Assembly (NCBI GenBank): GCA_032622095.1
Contig: CP136066.1
Location: forward strand, 230,520,961 to 230,584,960
DNA length: 64,000 nt
Origin: Siphonodentalium dalli
Lineage: Eukaryota; Mollusca; Scaphopoda; Gadilida; Siphonodentaliidae
Direction: 5' to 3'
Part shown: in pieces, positions 34,760-47,129 of the stretch
How the letters are laid out: each line of letters starts with the position of its first letter
Numbering within the stretch: position 1 is the first letter of the stretch
Notes under the pieces: model-generated
Database searches by the model: none
What the model saw: the letters and a program-made list of their open reading frames with translations, nothing else
What the model was told of the DNA's origin: nothing
Position numbers and translations under genes: made by a program

Positions 34760-36150
34760 CGGACTAAAATTCCAATTTTCACCATTTTATTACATATTTT
34801 CTTCATTGTTATCCAAAATTAACGACTTTCCCTTATGAAACGCATGGCAATTTGGATATGTTATTATTGGACCACATTTGGCACTCAGTGAACTCTGTAA
34901 CACTTTTGTATGTTACACAGCGTATATAAGGTTAATTTGAAAGTCAATACCCTAGCTAAAATGTCCACATTTTATGCGTGGGAAAACTGACCCTGGAGGA
35001 AATGACCTGTGCTAATTCCTCACGGGCTAGTGATCCCATAAATAATATTATATTAACCTGTTGGACAGGCCAATATGTGTACGAATAAGATTGTTACACA
35101 TCTGTTAGGCGTTGTCTTCCAGATTATCATATATACTTGTTTCAGCCGAGAAGAATTAAGACTCTTGTTTCTGAACGCACTCTTGCTTTGAACGTGTAGC
35201 GCGAGAAGATGTTGTTGTATTATTCTCCGTGGCCGCCTGATATGAACATGTATATAGTTGTATAAATAAATATCAACATGTCTGAGAGTTACCAACTTAA
35301 TGTTCAAGAACCAGGGACCAGCCCTAGAGTGGTACAACTCGACTGAGCGTTTATGGTTGGCAGATTTGTTTATTAACAAAATTCCAATTTTCACCATTTT
35401 GTTTACTTATTCCAGTCTTTTGACAAAAAATGACGACTTTCCCATCCTGGAATTCATGGGGAGTTTGGAAATGTTATTAAATGAGTATTGTCAAACTCAA
35501 AAACACCAAAAGTCATTGCATACCAAATTTGCTCACGGTTGTGCGTTTCTTTCCATTAGTTTGACTGGACTAATAAGGAACTGCAAAATTGACACAAAAC
35601 AGCCATAAATTGGACCCATTTCAAATATATGTAGAAAATTTTCACCAAAGCGAATTTTGGATATATTGTTCCCCAGATTAAGTCCGACAAAATAACAACA
35701 AAAAACAAATTGTTACAATTTAATATAGATTCACCTTACAATCCGAGTCTCAACCAGAAAATTACAATTTTCACCATTTTTTTTTTACATATTCCGGACT
35801 TTTGACCCAAAAATGACGATTTCCTACTCTGGGATTCATGCAGATCTTTGTTATGTTATATGGGTATATTCAAACACATAAAAAGAATTGCATAGCAATT
35901 TGTTCACGATTTGGGGGTTCTTTCAATCAGATTGAGTGGACTAATAAGGAGCAGCAAAATTAGCACAAAAATCCATAAATACGACCCTATTTCAAAGAGC
36001 AGTAGAACTTTTTCCCCAAAGCGGATTTCAGCGGATTTTGGATATATTGTTCCCCAGAGTCTGCCCGACAGAATGACACCGAAAACAGCTTGTCAACAAT
36101 TTGTTCTATGTTCGCCTCAAAATCGAGTCTCAAAGACCAGACTACACCGA
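34760..36150. repeat. ~386 bp tandem repeat, one partial and two longer units
   Basis: The box AATTTTCACCATTTT followed by a GACGA(C/T)TT box marks unit starts near 34770, 35372 and 35757. The closing landmark TTTTGGATATATTGTTCCCC lies near 35652 and 36037. A stretch with a minus frame at 35053-35397 separates the partial unit. Non-coding. Confidence 0.75.
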
Positions 36151-37160
36151 AAGCCATTGAAATAGTAATTTGGGAGCGTTATTCGGATTCTGCAACTTTA
36201 AACGTTATCGCGCTGTCATGTTAGTCCAGTCAAAATATGATAAATAGGGCTTGACCTTGACAACATGTGTGCAAAATTTAAATTATATTCATGACGTGCG
36301 GAGATATTTTCACATCACATTGCAAAAAACATCCACAAGATATGTGGGCAAAATATGAAAACTGACATTCTTTTTGGCAGTGCCCATGTGAGTTTTCAGT
36401 TGATTCTGTTTAGGGTATAGGGATAAAAAACACATTGACATGAAGTATGCTTAGAGTACGGAGCCACGTAATATATCAAAATGATGGACATGAATTTACA
36501 AAAAAACCATAGTCAGAAATGGTAACGCCCTCAAGATCATATTATTAGGCATACATATATATAAATTATAATATAAAATACATTGGTTTCATGAATGCAC
36601 AGAATTCCGTTAAAACAATTAATCCTTCAAATTATTACAAAAACTACGGCTTATTGTTGCAGGTTTCTCATTCAACACACCAGAAAGCCTCTAAATGCGA
36701 CAAAGATCTACTAAGCGGATTAAATACATGCCCGATACTTCGCAATACGACCTTTATTCTGCATTCGAACTGAGACACACGTCATCAGCAAATTCGCTGT
36801 TATATTATGTGTTCCCACAATTAAAACATTTTATGATGTGAAGACATGTTATTAGACGGGAGGCAGTACATGACACATTACGTAACAGCCAGCCGTCGCC
36901 ACTCAATCAACGCTCCCGTTACAAAATAAATTTGGGTTCTCATGGTACGATATTTTCAAAGTACGAAACCTGTTTTTGTCACCTAAATCTATTCAACGCC
37001 CAAATGAAATTTTGATTGGCCAATTTCGAAATAAAATTGGCCATGGGATAGGATAGGATCTGCTATTTTAGTTCAATATACACATATTAATACATAATAC
37101 ATTTTACAAATATTGTGTTGTATATTTGAGGAGGTGGCATAGTCAGGCTAGACTGTCTTA
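36151..37160. other. Gene-free stretch
   Basis: AT-rich, with no frame, RNA or repeat that I can name. Confidence 0.4.
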
Positions 37161-39480
37161 CTGCCATATGCTTGAAGATGAATAGATGTTACGATAGGCG
37201 GATTTCTTGTACAATGCACGGCTATATAATTATGTATCACATAATGGTTGCATTTAAATGGATTATATGCATGGAGGGTATACGTATAGATAAATCGCTT
37301 ATGGGTTACTCAATGGTTTGTCTCTTTCTTGTCAGTGGGATGTTCCTTGAAAGTCGAGTAGGAATGTGCTGAGTGAGGTTGTGGATTTCGATGTAGGGGA
37401 GGCCACTCTATTGACCGAGCTATGCCACACAGTCGGGACATCTTTGATTGTTGCATTTAATGGTTGCAGAATATTTTTAATACAATCGTCATGTAAATGC
37501 CATTTGAATGTGTGTCTGGTTTGGTATGATGTAAATTCGTTATCTAAGTTGTTCCATATAGTTGGATAAGAATGAAATTGTAGTTGTTGGGACCAAGATG
37601 TTCTTGGTGTTTTTAAAAATAGTGGGTGCTTTTGCCGGGTGTCTGGTCTGGTTTTTGCGTTTCATAAACATGTCGGTGAATGATTCTATTAAGCGCATAT
37701 AATACCAATCATGCATGAAAACAGCAGCTTGGACTTTGTGGATGTCGTGTATTATGAGTATATTTTCTTTTTTAAAAAGAGGTTCTGTGTGGCTTCTATA
37801 TTTCTTATTACATAAAACTCGTATCGAGCGTTTTTGAAGCATGAAAACTGTTTTGACCGCAGGGACGTGTTCCCATATTTGAACACCGTAGACAAGATGG
37901 CTTTGTATTAGAGCATAATATAATGTTTTAAGTGCGCTACCATGAAAGAAATGTTTAACTTTATTGACGTGGTATATGGCTTTCACTATTTTAGAACAAA
38001 CAGAAGACACATGTTTTTTGAAAGTCAGGTTTTCATCTATATGGATTCCTAAGAATTTTGTGGAGGATTCGTGCTCAAGATTTCCTATCTTGTTTAGTTC
38101 CGTGTTATTTAAGTAAACCTTTATAAAGCTCCATTTGTCATCATTGTTCTCTGGATGTATTAGCATATAGTTGCTTTTTTTAGTATTGATCACTAATTTA
38201 TTGCTACAGCACCAAGCACATATGTGCGTAACTCATTATTCACATAACTTTCTGCAAGGATGCCATTTTTTCCACCAGTTACTAGAGTCGTATCGTCCGC
38301 GTATGATAAGATATCCATGGTTGTCGAATTTGACATATCGTTAACTTAAATTAAGAAAATTATCGGTCTCAGAATGGAACCCAGTGGCACTCCACACGTC
38401 ACTTCCGATAAATTAGATTTGGTACCATTGAGTTCAACATATTGCCGTCTATTTTTCAGATAGCTCTGAAACCATGAGTATGCTGTGCCTCGTATGCCAT
38501 AGTGATCTAGTTTATGAAGTAAAATATTGTGATTTATGGTGTCAGATGATTTTAAGAGGTAAAGAAATAGAGCTAAAGTGGAGTCTCTTGTCATTTTGTC
38601 ATTAATTGAGACAACTTGATCGAGGAGGTGTAATACAGGATGGAAAGTTGAATGATGAGGACGGAAGCCGTATTGGTGTTTATAGAGAATGTTTTGTTCA
38701 TTTAAGAAGTCTAGTACTCGTTTATGCATGATTTTTTCTAGAAGTTTAGAGATAGCTGGAAGAATGTTGATAGGTCTGTAGTTGGAAATTTCATGAGTTG
38801 TAGTGTTTTTTGGGATCGGAACTACTTTAGAAATTTTCTATTTGTTAGGGACTATTCCATGCTCTAAAGACAAGTTAAAAATATGCAATAATGCTGAGGC
38901 TATCTCTTCAATTGTTTCCTTGATAAGTTTCGTTGATATACCATTGAAATCCCTTGATACTTTCCCAGTCATAGAGAAACATGTGAGGATGATCTCATGT
39001 ATAGAGGTCGTCTGGTTTGCGGTTATGGAGAAATTCTGTAAAATGAGAGTCATTTTCATGTTCATTGAGTTGGCTAGTTTCCCACCCAATTTTTGAGAAA
39101 AAGTCATTGAACATTTCCAATATGAGTTTGGAATTTTCGAGTTCTATTCCGTTTTCGGTAAAGGTCTTGGGGTTATTATTTGTGTTTCCATTTATCTTCA
39201 ATGCAAGTATTTCCCATGTTTTCTTTAAGTTATTTTTATTTACTTCTAGAATATTTGTATAGTATATATTTTTACTCCTTCTGATTAGTTTATTATATAG
39301 GGTACGATAACCCAAAAATTTATTTACGTTCGTTTCCGTAGGTTTATTCAATTTGAGTAAATATAGCTGATTCTTAACAATACTTGACTTAATCAATCCA
39401 GATGTCATCCAAGGTTCGCGTTTTATAAATTTGTTGGTATAATGTCGACTTTTGATGTGACGCATTTTAGCTATGTTTAT
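37161..39480 (-). mobile_element. 5'-truncated non-LTR (LINE) element
   Basis: Minus-strand RT frames span 39465-37540, with no endonuclease part upstream. The 3' untranslated part probably lies at 37161-37540; its end is not clear. It sits directly 5' of the first signal-anchor exon copy, on the opposite strand. Confidence 0.8.
37540..39465 (-). pseudogene. LINE reverse transcriptase, broken
   Basis: Frames in order on the minus strand: 39465-38995 (the linker before RT), 39107-38838 (RT lead-in with NGISTKLIK and GIVPNK), 38729-38346 and 38193-37540. Motifs: YKHQYGFRPHHST, DTINHNILLHKL, HYGIRGTAYSWFQSYL and TCGVPLGSILRP. The catalytic YADD lies at about 38303-38292, between the last two frames, followed by the thumb and C-terminal region (STKFLGIHID, YGVQIWE). 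The expected KAFDTINH is here KSSDTINH. Several frameshifts. The type fits the Jockey/CR1 side of the LINE tree; the clade cannot be fixed by eye. Confidence 0.88.
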
Positions 39481-39790
39481 TTTATGTGTTATTTTCGATT
39501 ATTTGATTGTCGCTGATATCGCCATTTGTCGGGATTCCCTGTTTCTATATTTAAAACCGGCATGCTCATAACAAGCCTCGTTTCAATTTATAGACCAATG
39601 TATAAGAATAATTTTGCACCTGTATTGTCTGTTAGTTCGTTTGTCTGCTCATTTTGCCTGAACACCCCTCCAAATGAATACTACACCTTTCCAATGTGTA
39701 CTTCTATAACTGAGTGGGAGAGTTGATTTAGTATAGAAAGGGCTAATAAACCTCAATCATATCTTGGATATGTTTCATTTTTCTTCTTCA

Positions 39791-39865
39791 AATTACAAAT
39801 TTGCATATGTCAAACTGAAAGGCAACATATCTGTCGTTGTCCTATGCATAGCGGGTGTCCTATAT
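39791..39865 (+). pseudogene. Partial copy of the signal-anchor exon
   Basis: Matches the start of the intact exon at 39909: AAATTACAAATTTG against AAATTACAGATTCG, then AAACTGAAAGGCAAC, GTCGTTGTCCTATGCATAGC and GGGTGT. The acceptor AG has become AA, and the ATG is followed by a stop after two codons. Similarity ends about 75 bp in. Confidence 0.75.
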
Positions 39866-39908
39866 TTTGGTATAGAAAGGTTTAATATTTGTTTCCTCTA
39901 AATTACAG

Positions 39909-40077
39909 ATTCGAGAATGGCCAAACAGAAAGGCAACCTGTTGGTCGTTTTCCTATGCATAGCGGGTGTGTTTACAGTGTTAACTTTATATCACATAACC
40001 AGCTCAGAAGGCACGGGGTCTAAATCTCGGAAAGACGATTACGTTGACAGCGGAGCCGTATTGATTCCAACCAGCAT
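39909..40077 (+). CDS. Exon 1 (signal anchor) of an HtrL/YibB-like gene
   Basis: A splice acceptor, TTTCCTCTAAATTACAG, ends at 39908 and ATG follows at 39917. The 53 full codons encode a short basic start (MAKQKGN), an 18-residue hydrophobic segment (LLVVFLCIAGVFTVLTLY) and a polar, charged stem. This is the plan of a Golgi type II membrane protein such as a glycosyltransferase. Read through, it stops at TAA 40079. The better reading is a donor AT|GTAAGA at 40077/40078, leaving two bases of a codon. That phase fits an acceptor at 45110/45111 but not one directly at 47129/47130. The exon could be the working start of the gene whose catalytic exon lies at 47130. Confidence 0.6.
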
Positions 40078-40081
40078 GTAA

Positions 40082-40740
40082 GACTACTAAAATATTAATA
40101 GAAATATAACGATATTGGATACGAGTATACACGGAAGTTCGGACGGTTTCACTGTCGTCCGGCATCTCCCGCTTATGACCTTATATATATTATAACATGT
40201 GCACATAACTCGGAATTGTATTGCAATGAGGAACATTTACTGATATTAAACTATATAACCGATAAGAACAGTTTAATTATGGTATATAACTTCAATTCCT
40301 GAGATAGTTTGTTGGTGGACTCGGATTACATGACCATTTTGTGCGATCGTATGCATATATATACGGGGCTTGTACGCAGTAAATATGGAATCTTTAATAT
40401 ACTCGATTAAAGGCCATTTCTCGTTTATCTGTTTGTGTTATTATCCAGAAAGGAGAAATAGGCAATTTAGGATCAGTACACAGAAAGTTAAAACACATGT
40501 ATTGTGACGTCGTGACTCCCCACGCCACTACGCTATTTCGCACGAGACGCTAAGGTCGTTTGGATGTTTTGAATAAAGTAGCCAGAATCGAAAATGACTC
40601 TGTGTGTTTCCTTGTTTCATTATCAATGTACTGATTATAGAACTATATATGCTTCTCGGCTGAAGTTCCACAGATATTTTTTTTTTAAATACCTAGAAAT
40701 TGTGTGTGGAGTCCTATTCATAATCACATGCAACTGTTAC
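40082..40740. other. Intron or intergenic stretch
   Basis: No coding signal. Would be intron 1 in the three-exon model. Confidence 0.4.
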
Positions 40741-41400
40741 TGTAAAACCTATTTGTAAATTTATTTGTAGGTTTCCATTAATTTTTAGCTGTTACAGTAT
40801 GATGTGTACAAATATACACCTATGGTTTCCAACTGTAACATTGTAAAATTAATTATGGATTCCCATTCATTTGTTGCTGTTACAGTATAATGTTTACATT
40901 GTTTCTAACTGCTACAGTATAAATTAATTGATGACCCCCATTCATTTGTAGCTGCTATGGTATAATGGCTGCATGCAATACAATGGTTTCTGACTGTAAC
41001 AGTATAACATTAACCGTGGATTCCTATTCGTTTGTAACTGTAATTTTTACATGTACAAAAAATACACCTATGGTTTTAAACTGTAACCTTGTAAAATCAT
41101 TTAATGATTCCCATTCATTTGTTGCTGTTAAAGTATATTGTTTCCATTGTTTCTAACTGTAACAGCATAAATTCATTGATGATTCCCATTAATTTGTAGC
41201 TGTTACGGTCTCTGACTGTAACAGTATACAATTAACTGTGGATTCCCATTCATTTGCAGCTGTTACGGTATAATGTTTATATGTACAACAATAGTGGAAA
41301 ATTATCCGTTTGTTCCCATTTATTTGTTGCTGTTATAGCAACTGTTGCATAATAATGCTTACATTTACGACACTGGGTTCAGAGTTCAAACTGTAACAGT
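40741..41400. repeat. ~120 bp degenerate tandem repeat
   Basis: About five units with GATTCCCATT(C/A)ATTTG, (T/A)GCTGTTACAGTATAATG and TTTCTAACTGTAACAGTATA. Because TGTTACAGTA and ACTGTAACAGTA are near inverses, each unit can fold on itself. Confidence 0.75.
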
Positions 41401-41549
41401 ATAATCTTATGATAATGTATGAGACTGGTATCAGCATATTGTTGTTGTCGTTGTTCATCTTATGAATTAAATGAACAGCTATGAAATGGACACGCTTCTC
41501 CATACAGTATCTCAGCCGCAGCGCTTTTCCCAGCGTCAACAAATATATT

Positions 41550-43090
41550 GCTTAAATTCAGTAAAAATACTCCAGTTCCCCTCTCGACAAGGTAGAACTA
41601 TTTTCACTTTGAGGCCATGTATAGTCTAGCTGTCAATAAAGACTACCCGGAAGTACGATTGGCCTAATTTATACTCTAAATTACGATTGGGGTCCATTCT
41701 TTCGACGAACCGTTGTGTTCGGAGTGTAATTAATTATAATCACCCCAGGAAACAAGTTTATGTGAATCTTATTTTGGTCTGAATACCAGGGAATCTATAA
41801 ACTAATTTCGATAACAAAAATAAATTAAAAGCCACAGCTACCCTCGTGTGAGTGGTTTAGCTTTGCTTCGTTATTGCGCTAGCGTATGGTCATATTATTA
41901 CATAGTACATACGTGAATCTCATAATCCTTAGATATCGACAAGAAACACACACTTAGTGTCGGCGCACACGATCCCGATTGTGCTCGGTTAAATCCGGCT
42001 GCCGGATAAATCCGGCCCGATAAAATCGGGGGGTCAGCGCACACGAGTCGGATTTTCACTCCGTTCATATGAATGCTATGGTAACTGTAGTATATATAGC
42101 CCACCAGTTTGGTCAGCTTATCTAGCCAGTTACTATAGCTAGTCATGGTGGTTTATATTAATATGTATTTCTAAAGACTAATATTTATTAATAATAAATT
42201 AAATAAATATATTAATAATATATTGAGGTCACGAGCAATAGCCGTAAATTGGCGTAATAGACATTTCCACAGCTGCCACCCTCTTGTTGCGATTATTATA
42301 CAGGAACTCATTTTCTGCCCACATGTTTACCAGCCGTTGTTTCTTGTCGATCGATCCGAATTCTTGATTTAATATCGAATAGCGGTCGCCACTAACTATT
42401 CCGACATTTCTTGTCATGTGACAATAAAAACACGCGCGTTGCCATCGTCACGAGCAGTTTGATCCGTCCGATTAAATCGGATCCGACAAAAACCGATCCA
42501 AAGTTAGGCGCACACGATCCCGGTTGTCCCCGATTTATCCGACACATATTAACAAAGCAGAATATACATTCAGGTTATTGGGAATTGGGGCGATGGTGAA
42601 AGCTACGTGATGACGTTGTTCGTCGAGTTTCGTTGAAATCGACATGATGACATTTTATGAATGAAATTAGCATGATGAAATCGACAAGCTAACACATCTC
42701 AATCGGATTGCGCACACAGCGTCAATAATATGATGGTTAATTTCAGTAAAATACTCCCCTCACGACAACAACCAACAATCTTGACTTTTGAATACTCTCA
42801 GTTTGATGTTGGAGTTTATATTTTATAATAATTTGTTCAAAAGAAAAGGCTTTTCAAAGGTTTTTTTTAGGTTTTAAGTCTGAGGTGGTGAGCTCGTAGT
42901 TTGTTTGCATTGTGAACCTCTGATTTCTCACATAACCTTATGTTTGATTGACCTAATTTATACACACAATTGCTAACTATAAGACCCACTCTTTCGATGA
43001 ACCCTTGTAGATATTTGGAGTGAAATTAATCATAATCACATCACGATATAAGGCCGAAGTGAATCTTATTTGATGGAAATACGCATATAT
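41550..43090. repeat. Duplicated flanks around a GGCGCACACGATCCCG element
   Basis: The text near 41560-41780 (ATTCAGTAAAAATACTCC, CGAACCGTTGTGTT, GGAGTGTAATTAAT, TGAATCTTATTT) recurs near 42735-43080. Between them, GGCGCACACGATCCCGATTG at 41962 and GGCGCACACGATCCCGGTTG near 42508 bracket about 550 bp, with further GCGCACACGA at 42033. Palindromic AAATCGGATCCGA-type words suggest a small non-autonomous DNA element. Direct rather than inverted ends make this uncertain. Confidence 0.45.
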
Positions 43091-44415
43091 ATAGTATTTT
43101 TATAAGACTAAAAAAGGCACATATACTGGTATATCCTCGCTTATGCATGTGGGTTTTTTCCGTTTTCGGCAGTTTTTTAACACTAAAACAAAGATTTGCG
43201 GGGGGGATTTCACTGTAAACAGCTGTATATGAAATCCTGTGCTTACTATTAGTCATGGATGTTAACATTGACAAGTAAATAGGAACAAGTCATTTTGGGG
43301 TAATTCGGTAAAAAAAAAACATGGCTGCCAGCAGCCATCTTGGATTTCAAAATTCAATCCATTAGCATGGGGTACAGGCTATACTGTTTGTCTGCTCATC
43401 ATGAACTTTGTCAAAAAAAAATTATGTTAATATTGACATATAGATGTTTTTAAGCCAAATTCATTGCAAAAACAGTCAAAAAGACTGGCAAGAAAAATAT
43501 GTTTGAGTTGCGGAAAAAATTGTTTGTTGGTCCTATCGACCACCAACCCACCCCGGCATACGTGCCCGGAAAAAAACTTTGTTCCGCCCCCTGCAGTGGG
43601 AGTTATAATAAAATGTTATAGACCACCCATAACGTATATGACCATCATACTTTTACATACTAGCCCCATGTATGTATGTTCCGAATACTGAGCTAACAAT
43701 CTACACTTGTGAAGTACGTTCCAACTTGGATACGTCTTATAAGATTTGCGTTACCTGTATGTGTAATTCGGAAACTGGTGGTGTGGTTGGCATCCACATA
43801 TACTACTTAAAACACTGTACGGTTGAATGGGGACGTGTATATATACTGGACTTGGGCGCGTATATCAACGATATGAGATAACTAGGTCACACTAAAGAGC
43901 GTTTTACTAATATATATTGCGTTTTATATGAAATAAGCTTTATAACCTTTTTCCGTGTCACATATATCTATTGTTTCTAAATTTGCGGGAAACTAGACTA
44001 CCACTTTATATAATCTATTCCATACACATGAATTACTGCACCATTTATATACATAATAATATGGATATCGGACATTATAACACTATAAATTGGACTTATA
44101 ATATTGTAACAAATCCAAATAATTTTAAAGGACGTCTATATATATGATGAATCAAACCAGTATGCACCTTCCATGTTGCCCGTACATTTTGGGCCTAACA
44201 GTATTTTGTGAAAAATTCTTATGACAAATATGTTTTTAGCCGTTCTTTCTTTCCTCCTTATTTGACTTTCAAACAGGCTTGTCGGTCAACCTGCCAGTGC
44301 ATCACTCTGACTTGGTTTCTGTCATTCTGGTTTGCTAGGTTTGGTGCCCATCCACCCTGGACTCGTGTTATAATTACCTGGTAGACACCCACTTACCAAT
44401 TTTGATTACCCATAC
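43091..44415. other. Gene-free stretch
   Basis: No exon or RNA gene that I can support. Short frames at 43464-43881 lack motifs. Confidence 0.4.
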
Positions 44416-44476
44416 GAACAACCTGTTGGTCGTTGTCCTGTGCTTAGCGGGTATGTTTACTGTGTTATCTTTATAT
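44416..44476 (+). pseudogene. First half of a third signal-anchor exon copy
   Basis: AACCTGTTGGTCGTTGTCCT and the following GTGTTATCTTTATAT match the hydrophobic segment of the exon at 39909, but the ATG region has diverged. The match stops abruptly at the codon pair Tyr-His, where a LINE fragment begins. The other half resumes at 45103. Confidence 0.85.
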
Positions 44477-45102
44477 AATTGAAAAGTTAAATAAGTTTAA
44501 AAAAGACTGCTAATAAACTGCGAACTTACAGATCTTTCAAAGACAATTATGACATAGACCCGTACCTGATGCACGTTCGATCGTCCGGGGCAAGAGAGAT
44601 GTTCACTCGACTACGTGTTAGCAATCATATTGTAGCTATAGAAAAGGGTCGACACACGCAACCGAAGACGCCATTAAAAGACAGAATGTGTGACATGTGT
44701 GATGAACTTAAAGTTGAAACAGAAAAACATTTTATTATGGAATGCAGTGCGTACACTGACTCTAGAAAAGACTTGTTTAATATTGCTCAAAATTATAGCA
44801 TAGATTCCATAAACATGAGTGATGATGGTAAGTTCATCTTTATAATGAAAAACAAGGACAAACAAATAACAAATTTCGTGTGCAACATAATCCGGTTATT
44901 CTTTCTAAAAAGACAGAATGTCAATATGGGGAAATAAACGTTGAAAGTGTTAATTTCAAATACTAATGATTATTTATCGTACATATGACTATTACATGTA
45001 TTTTATTTTAATGGATGTGTAACTTTTCATGTATTAACTGTTATTTGCAACTGCCTCCATTGGTGTATTGCAATAAATCATCTTATCTTATCTTATCTTA
45101 TC
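44477..45102 (+). mobile_element. 3' end of a LINE inserted inside the signal-anchor exon
   Basis: A 626 bp fragment. It encodes the last ~122 codons of a non-LTR RT protein (44569-44937) with the C-terminal Cys/His cluster MCDMCDELK...EKHFIMEC. An untranslated tail follows, ending in (CTTAT)4 at about 45080-45101. Exon sequence stops at TTTATAT on the left and resumes at CATAACCAGCTCAGA on the right, exactly where the intact copy has TTTATATCACATAACCAGC. It is a clean insertion of a 5'-truncated element. Confidence 0.88.
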
Positions 45103-45110
45103 ATAACCAG

Positions 45111-45307
45111 CTCAGACGGCACGGGGTCTAAATCTCGGAAAGACGATTACGTTGAGAGCGGAGTCGTATTGATTCCAAGTCGACTGCTGGATGAAAACGA
45201 ACGAACGCAGGGAAATGTGAGGCGATGGTTAGCACGGGTGATAGGTAACAACACACACCTCCTCAACCCAAATACCTCGCTGGGAAAACCGTGCATGCCC
45301 ACTTCAG
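45111..45307 (+). CDS. Exon 2 (stem) of the HtrL/YibB-like gene, possibly spliced at the LINE tail
   Basis: The frame from 45103 is open up to a donor TTCAG|GTTTGTG at 45307/45308. The first part repeats the stem of the exon at 39909 (GTGSKSRKDDYVESGVVLIP). It then extends with about 45 codons absent there, including RRWLARVIGNNTHLL. It ends with one base of a codon, which matches the acceptor at 47129/47130. The start at 45111 assumes an acceptor ATAACCAG|CTCAG preceded by the pyrimidine-rich (CTTAT)n of the LINE. That leaves the exact phase needed by the donor at 40077. If instead translation had to run from 44416, the LINE would break it. Confidence 0.55.
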
Positions 45308-47129
45308 GTTTGTGTTCGATTTCTACTACTTCTTTTAGTTTATAGGTAAGTGAATAAGATATGCTAATTTATAAATGATCCATTTTTATTGATTATTATT
45401 CACACTATGTAGAACTATGCATTTTCATCAATTGGACACTTAAACATGACACTTCGAAGTTTTCTGGAGAAACACACATGACTCTAATCTAATGTGGTAT
45501 ACGCTTTTCTGTAGTATTCACAAACGTGCATTGATACGTGATAGATAAGGCGGTCACCATAATCAATTTACAGTATCAGCGTTATCTATCAAGTATGGCC
45601 GCTTTATCCACTTTCAATGCACCCACGTGTATGAATAACTCCATAACAAAGAGCATACCGCACCATTTAATGAAATAAATAAAAGTGTAATCGTTGGTTA
45701 ATAACCCATACCGTCTATTGTCATATAAATTTTATTCGAATTATACCATTTGTCCGAAACAAAAATGGAATTGATATGGAATTTGTTTACTTGATTAGCT
45801 AATTAGCTGACGACCAGCACATTATTTTTAGACTTGCATATATATTAAGTTATATTATATTTTCTCTCCCTTCTTTTCGCTCGTCTGTTCTGATTCTGTT
45901 TATTCCACCTAGCAGCCTTCTCCATATCTACAATGTGATCGGATGTAAAAGGCGAATTCCTGAGAGTTGGTTCGTAATCTGGATTTCTGAAAAGCATCAT
46001 GCCTATATCCACACTAACTAACTTAAACAAAACAGTCAAAATTGTAATTCCATACTTTTATAACTCATATTCCATGCATTTATAATTCATGTGTGTCATG
46101 TTATGTTCTTATGTTGATCCGAATAAAACAAATTAATAAAAAAATCTTGAATTGTCAATACAATATAAATGTGACATCTGACGGGGCACACTCGTAAACC
46201 GGTTCACACTCTTCGGCCGATGAAATCGCACCAATCCATGAACAATATATGTGTATGAATCTGTGTAAAGCTGAATCCAGCACAACATTCGATGGAATTT
46301 TAACACCTAGTATAGATTGAAATTGTTCTCATTTTTTAATTTTAGTTTCTTTACCGTTATTAAATTTTAATCACGTGGTTTCGAGTTGATGAGTAGTATC
46401 TTGGCATCTATGATAATACGCTATCATATTTTTCAAACAAGCTGCTATCTCATTTGTGTCCAAACTCACAGTTGTTTGCTCTAACATTCTGACAAAAGCT
46501 GTCAGTCGAAGGATTCTCCTATTGATGTATGGACTGGTGTATTCCACGAACCTCCGACTGGAAACATTGGTCAGAATGTTATAGAAAACTACTCAGTATT
46601 TCCGAACAAATAAGGTAACCACTTGTTTTAAAAATAAACTAGTATTTGCTCGTAACAGTCAAAATACTATATTTTGTGTCAGATTCTCATAAATTATGTT
46701 TTTGTGCGTTTGTACTCGCCTCGGCCATTTTGAATGCTTGGTACTCCCCAACCTTGAAACCACGTGATTCTCCATACATGTTATTAGTTATAGTGATGTG
46801 AAACACTCCGGGAGGGTGATCACATAGAAATGGAGAATAATCTTGATCAAAGTAGTATTTTTTTTATAAATATGATATCCACATTGACAACAAACACCGC
46901 CATTCTTATATATTAATTAAATACAGTGACTCTCGATGGCGAAATTGATTTCGTTAGCAGATAGTACCGTCCCGAATCGAGCAGTAAATATTTACAATTG
47001 CGCGTAGTTCAGACGATGCGCTCTGTGTAGTTGTCATTGCGCCCGAATACTAACTTATTAGTTTCACGCATCCGAATAAGTACATAATATGTCTTTAATG
47101 TTGAGCCTTACATTTGACAACTATTACAG
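45308..47129. other. Intron before the catalytic exon; start of array unit 1
   Basis: Donor GTTTGTG at 45308, acceptor ACAACTATTACAG at 47129. The first ~100 bp lie outside the tandem unit, which starts at 45410. Confidence 0.6.
45845..46039 (-). other. Minus-strand open frame shared by all array units
   Basis: 64 codons here and 145 codons in units 2 and 3 (53126-53563, 60994-61431). The shared part is the last ~55 residues, with FRNPDYEPTLRNSPF and a basic tail RRAKRRERKY. Upstream of GTTAG|TGTGGATATAGG (GTTAG|TGTAGATATAGG in units 2 and 3) the units differ completely, so this could be a last exon with an AG acceptor. Between unit 1 and unit 2 I count two replacement changes and one silent change over the shared part. 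No family recognised; it may be chance. Confidence 0.3.

Noticed and set aside
41940-42560. Terminal inverted repeats of a DNA transposon
   Set aside because: The GGCGCACACGATCCCG boxes are in direct, not inverted, orientation, so only a repeat region is called.
47114-47129. Catalytic exon as a stand-alone gene starting at 47114
   Set aside because: The first codon is TTG, not ATG, and the stretch is an intron end with a clear acceptor. The first in-frame ATG lies well inside the domain.
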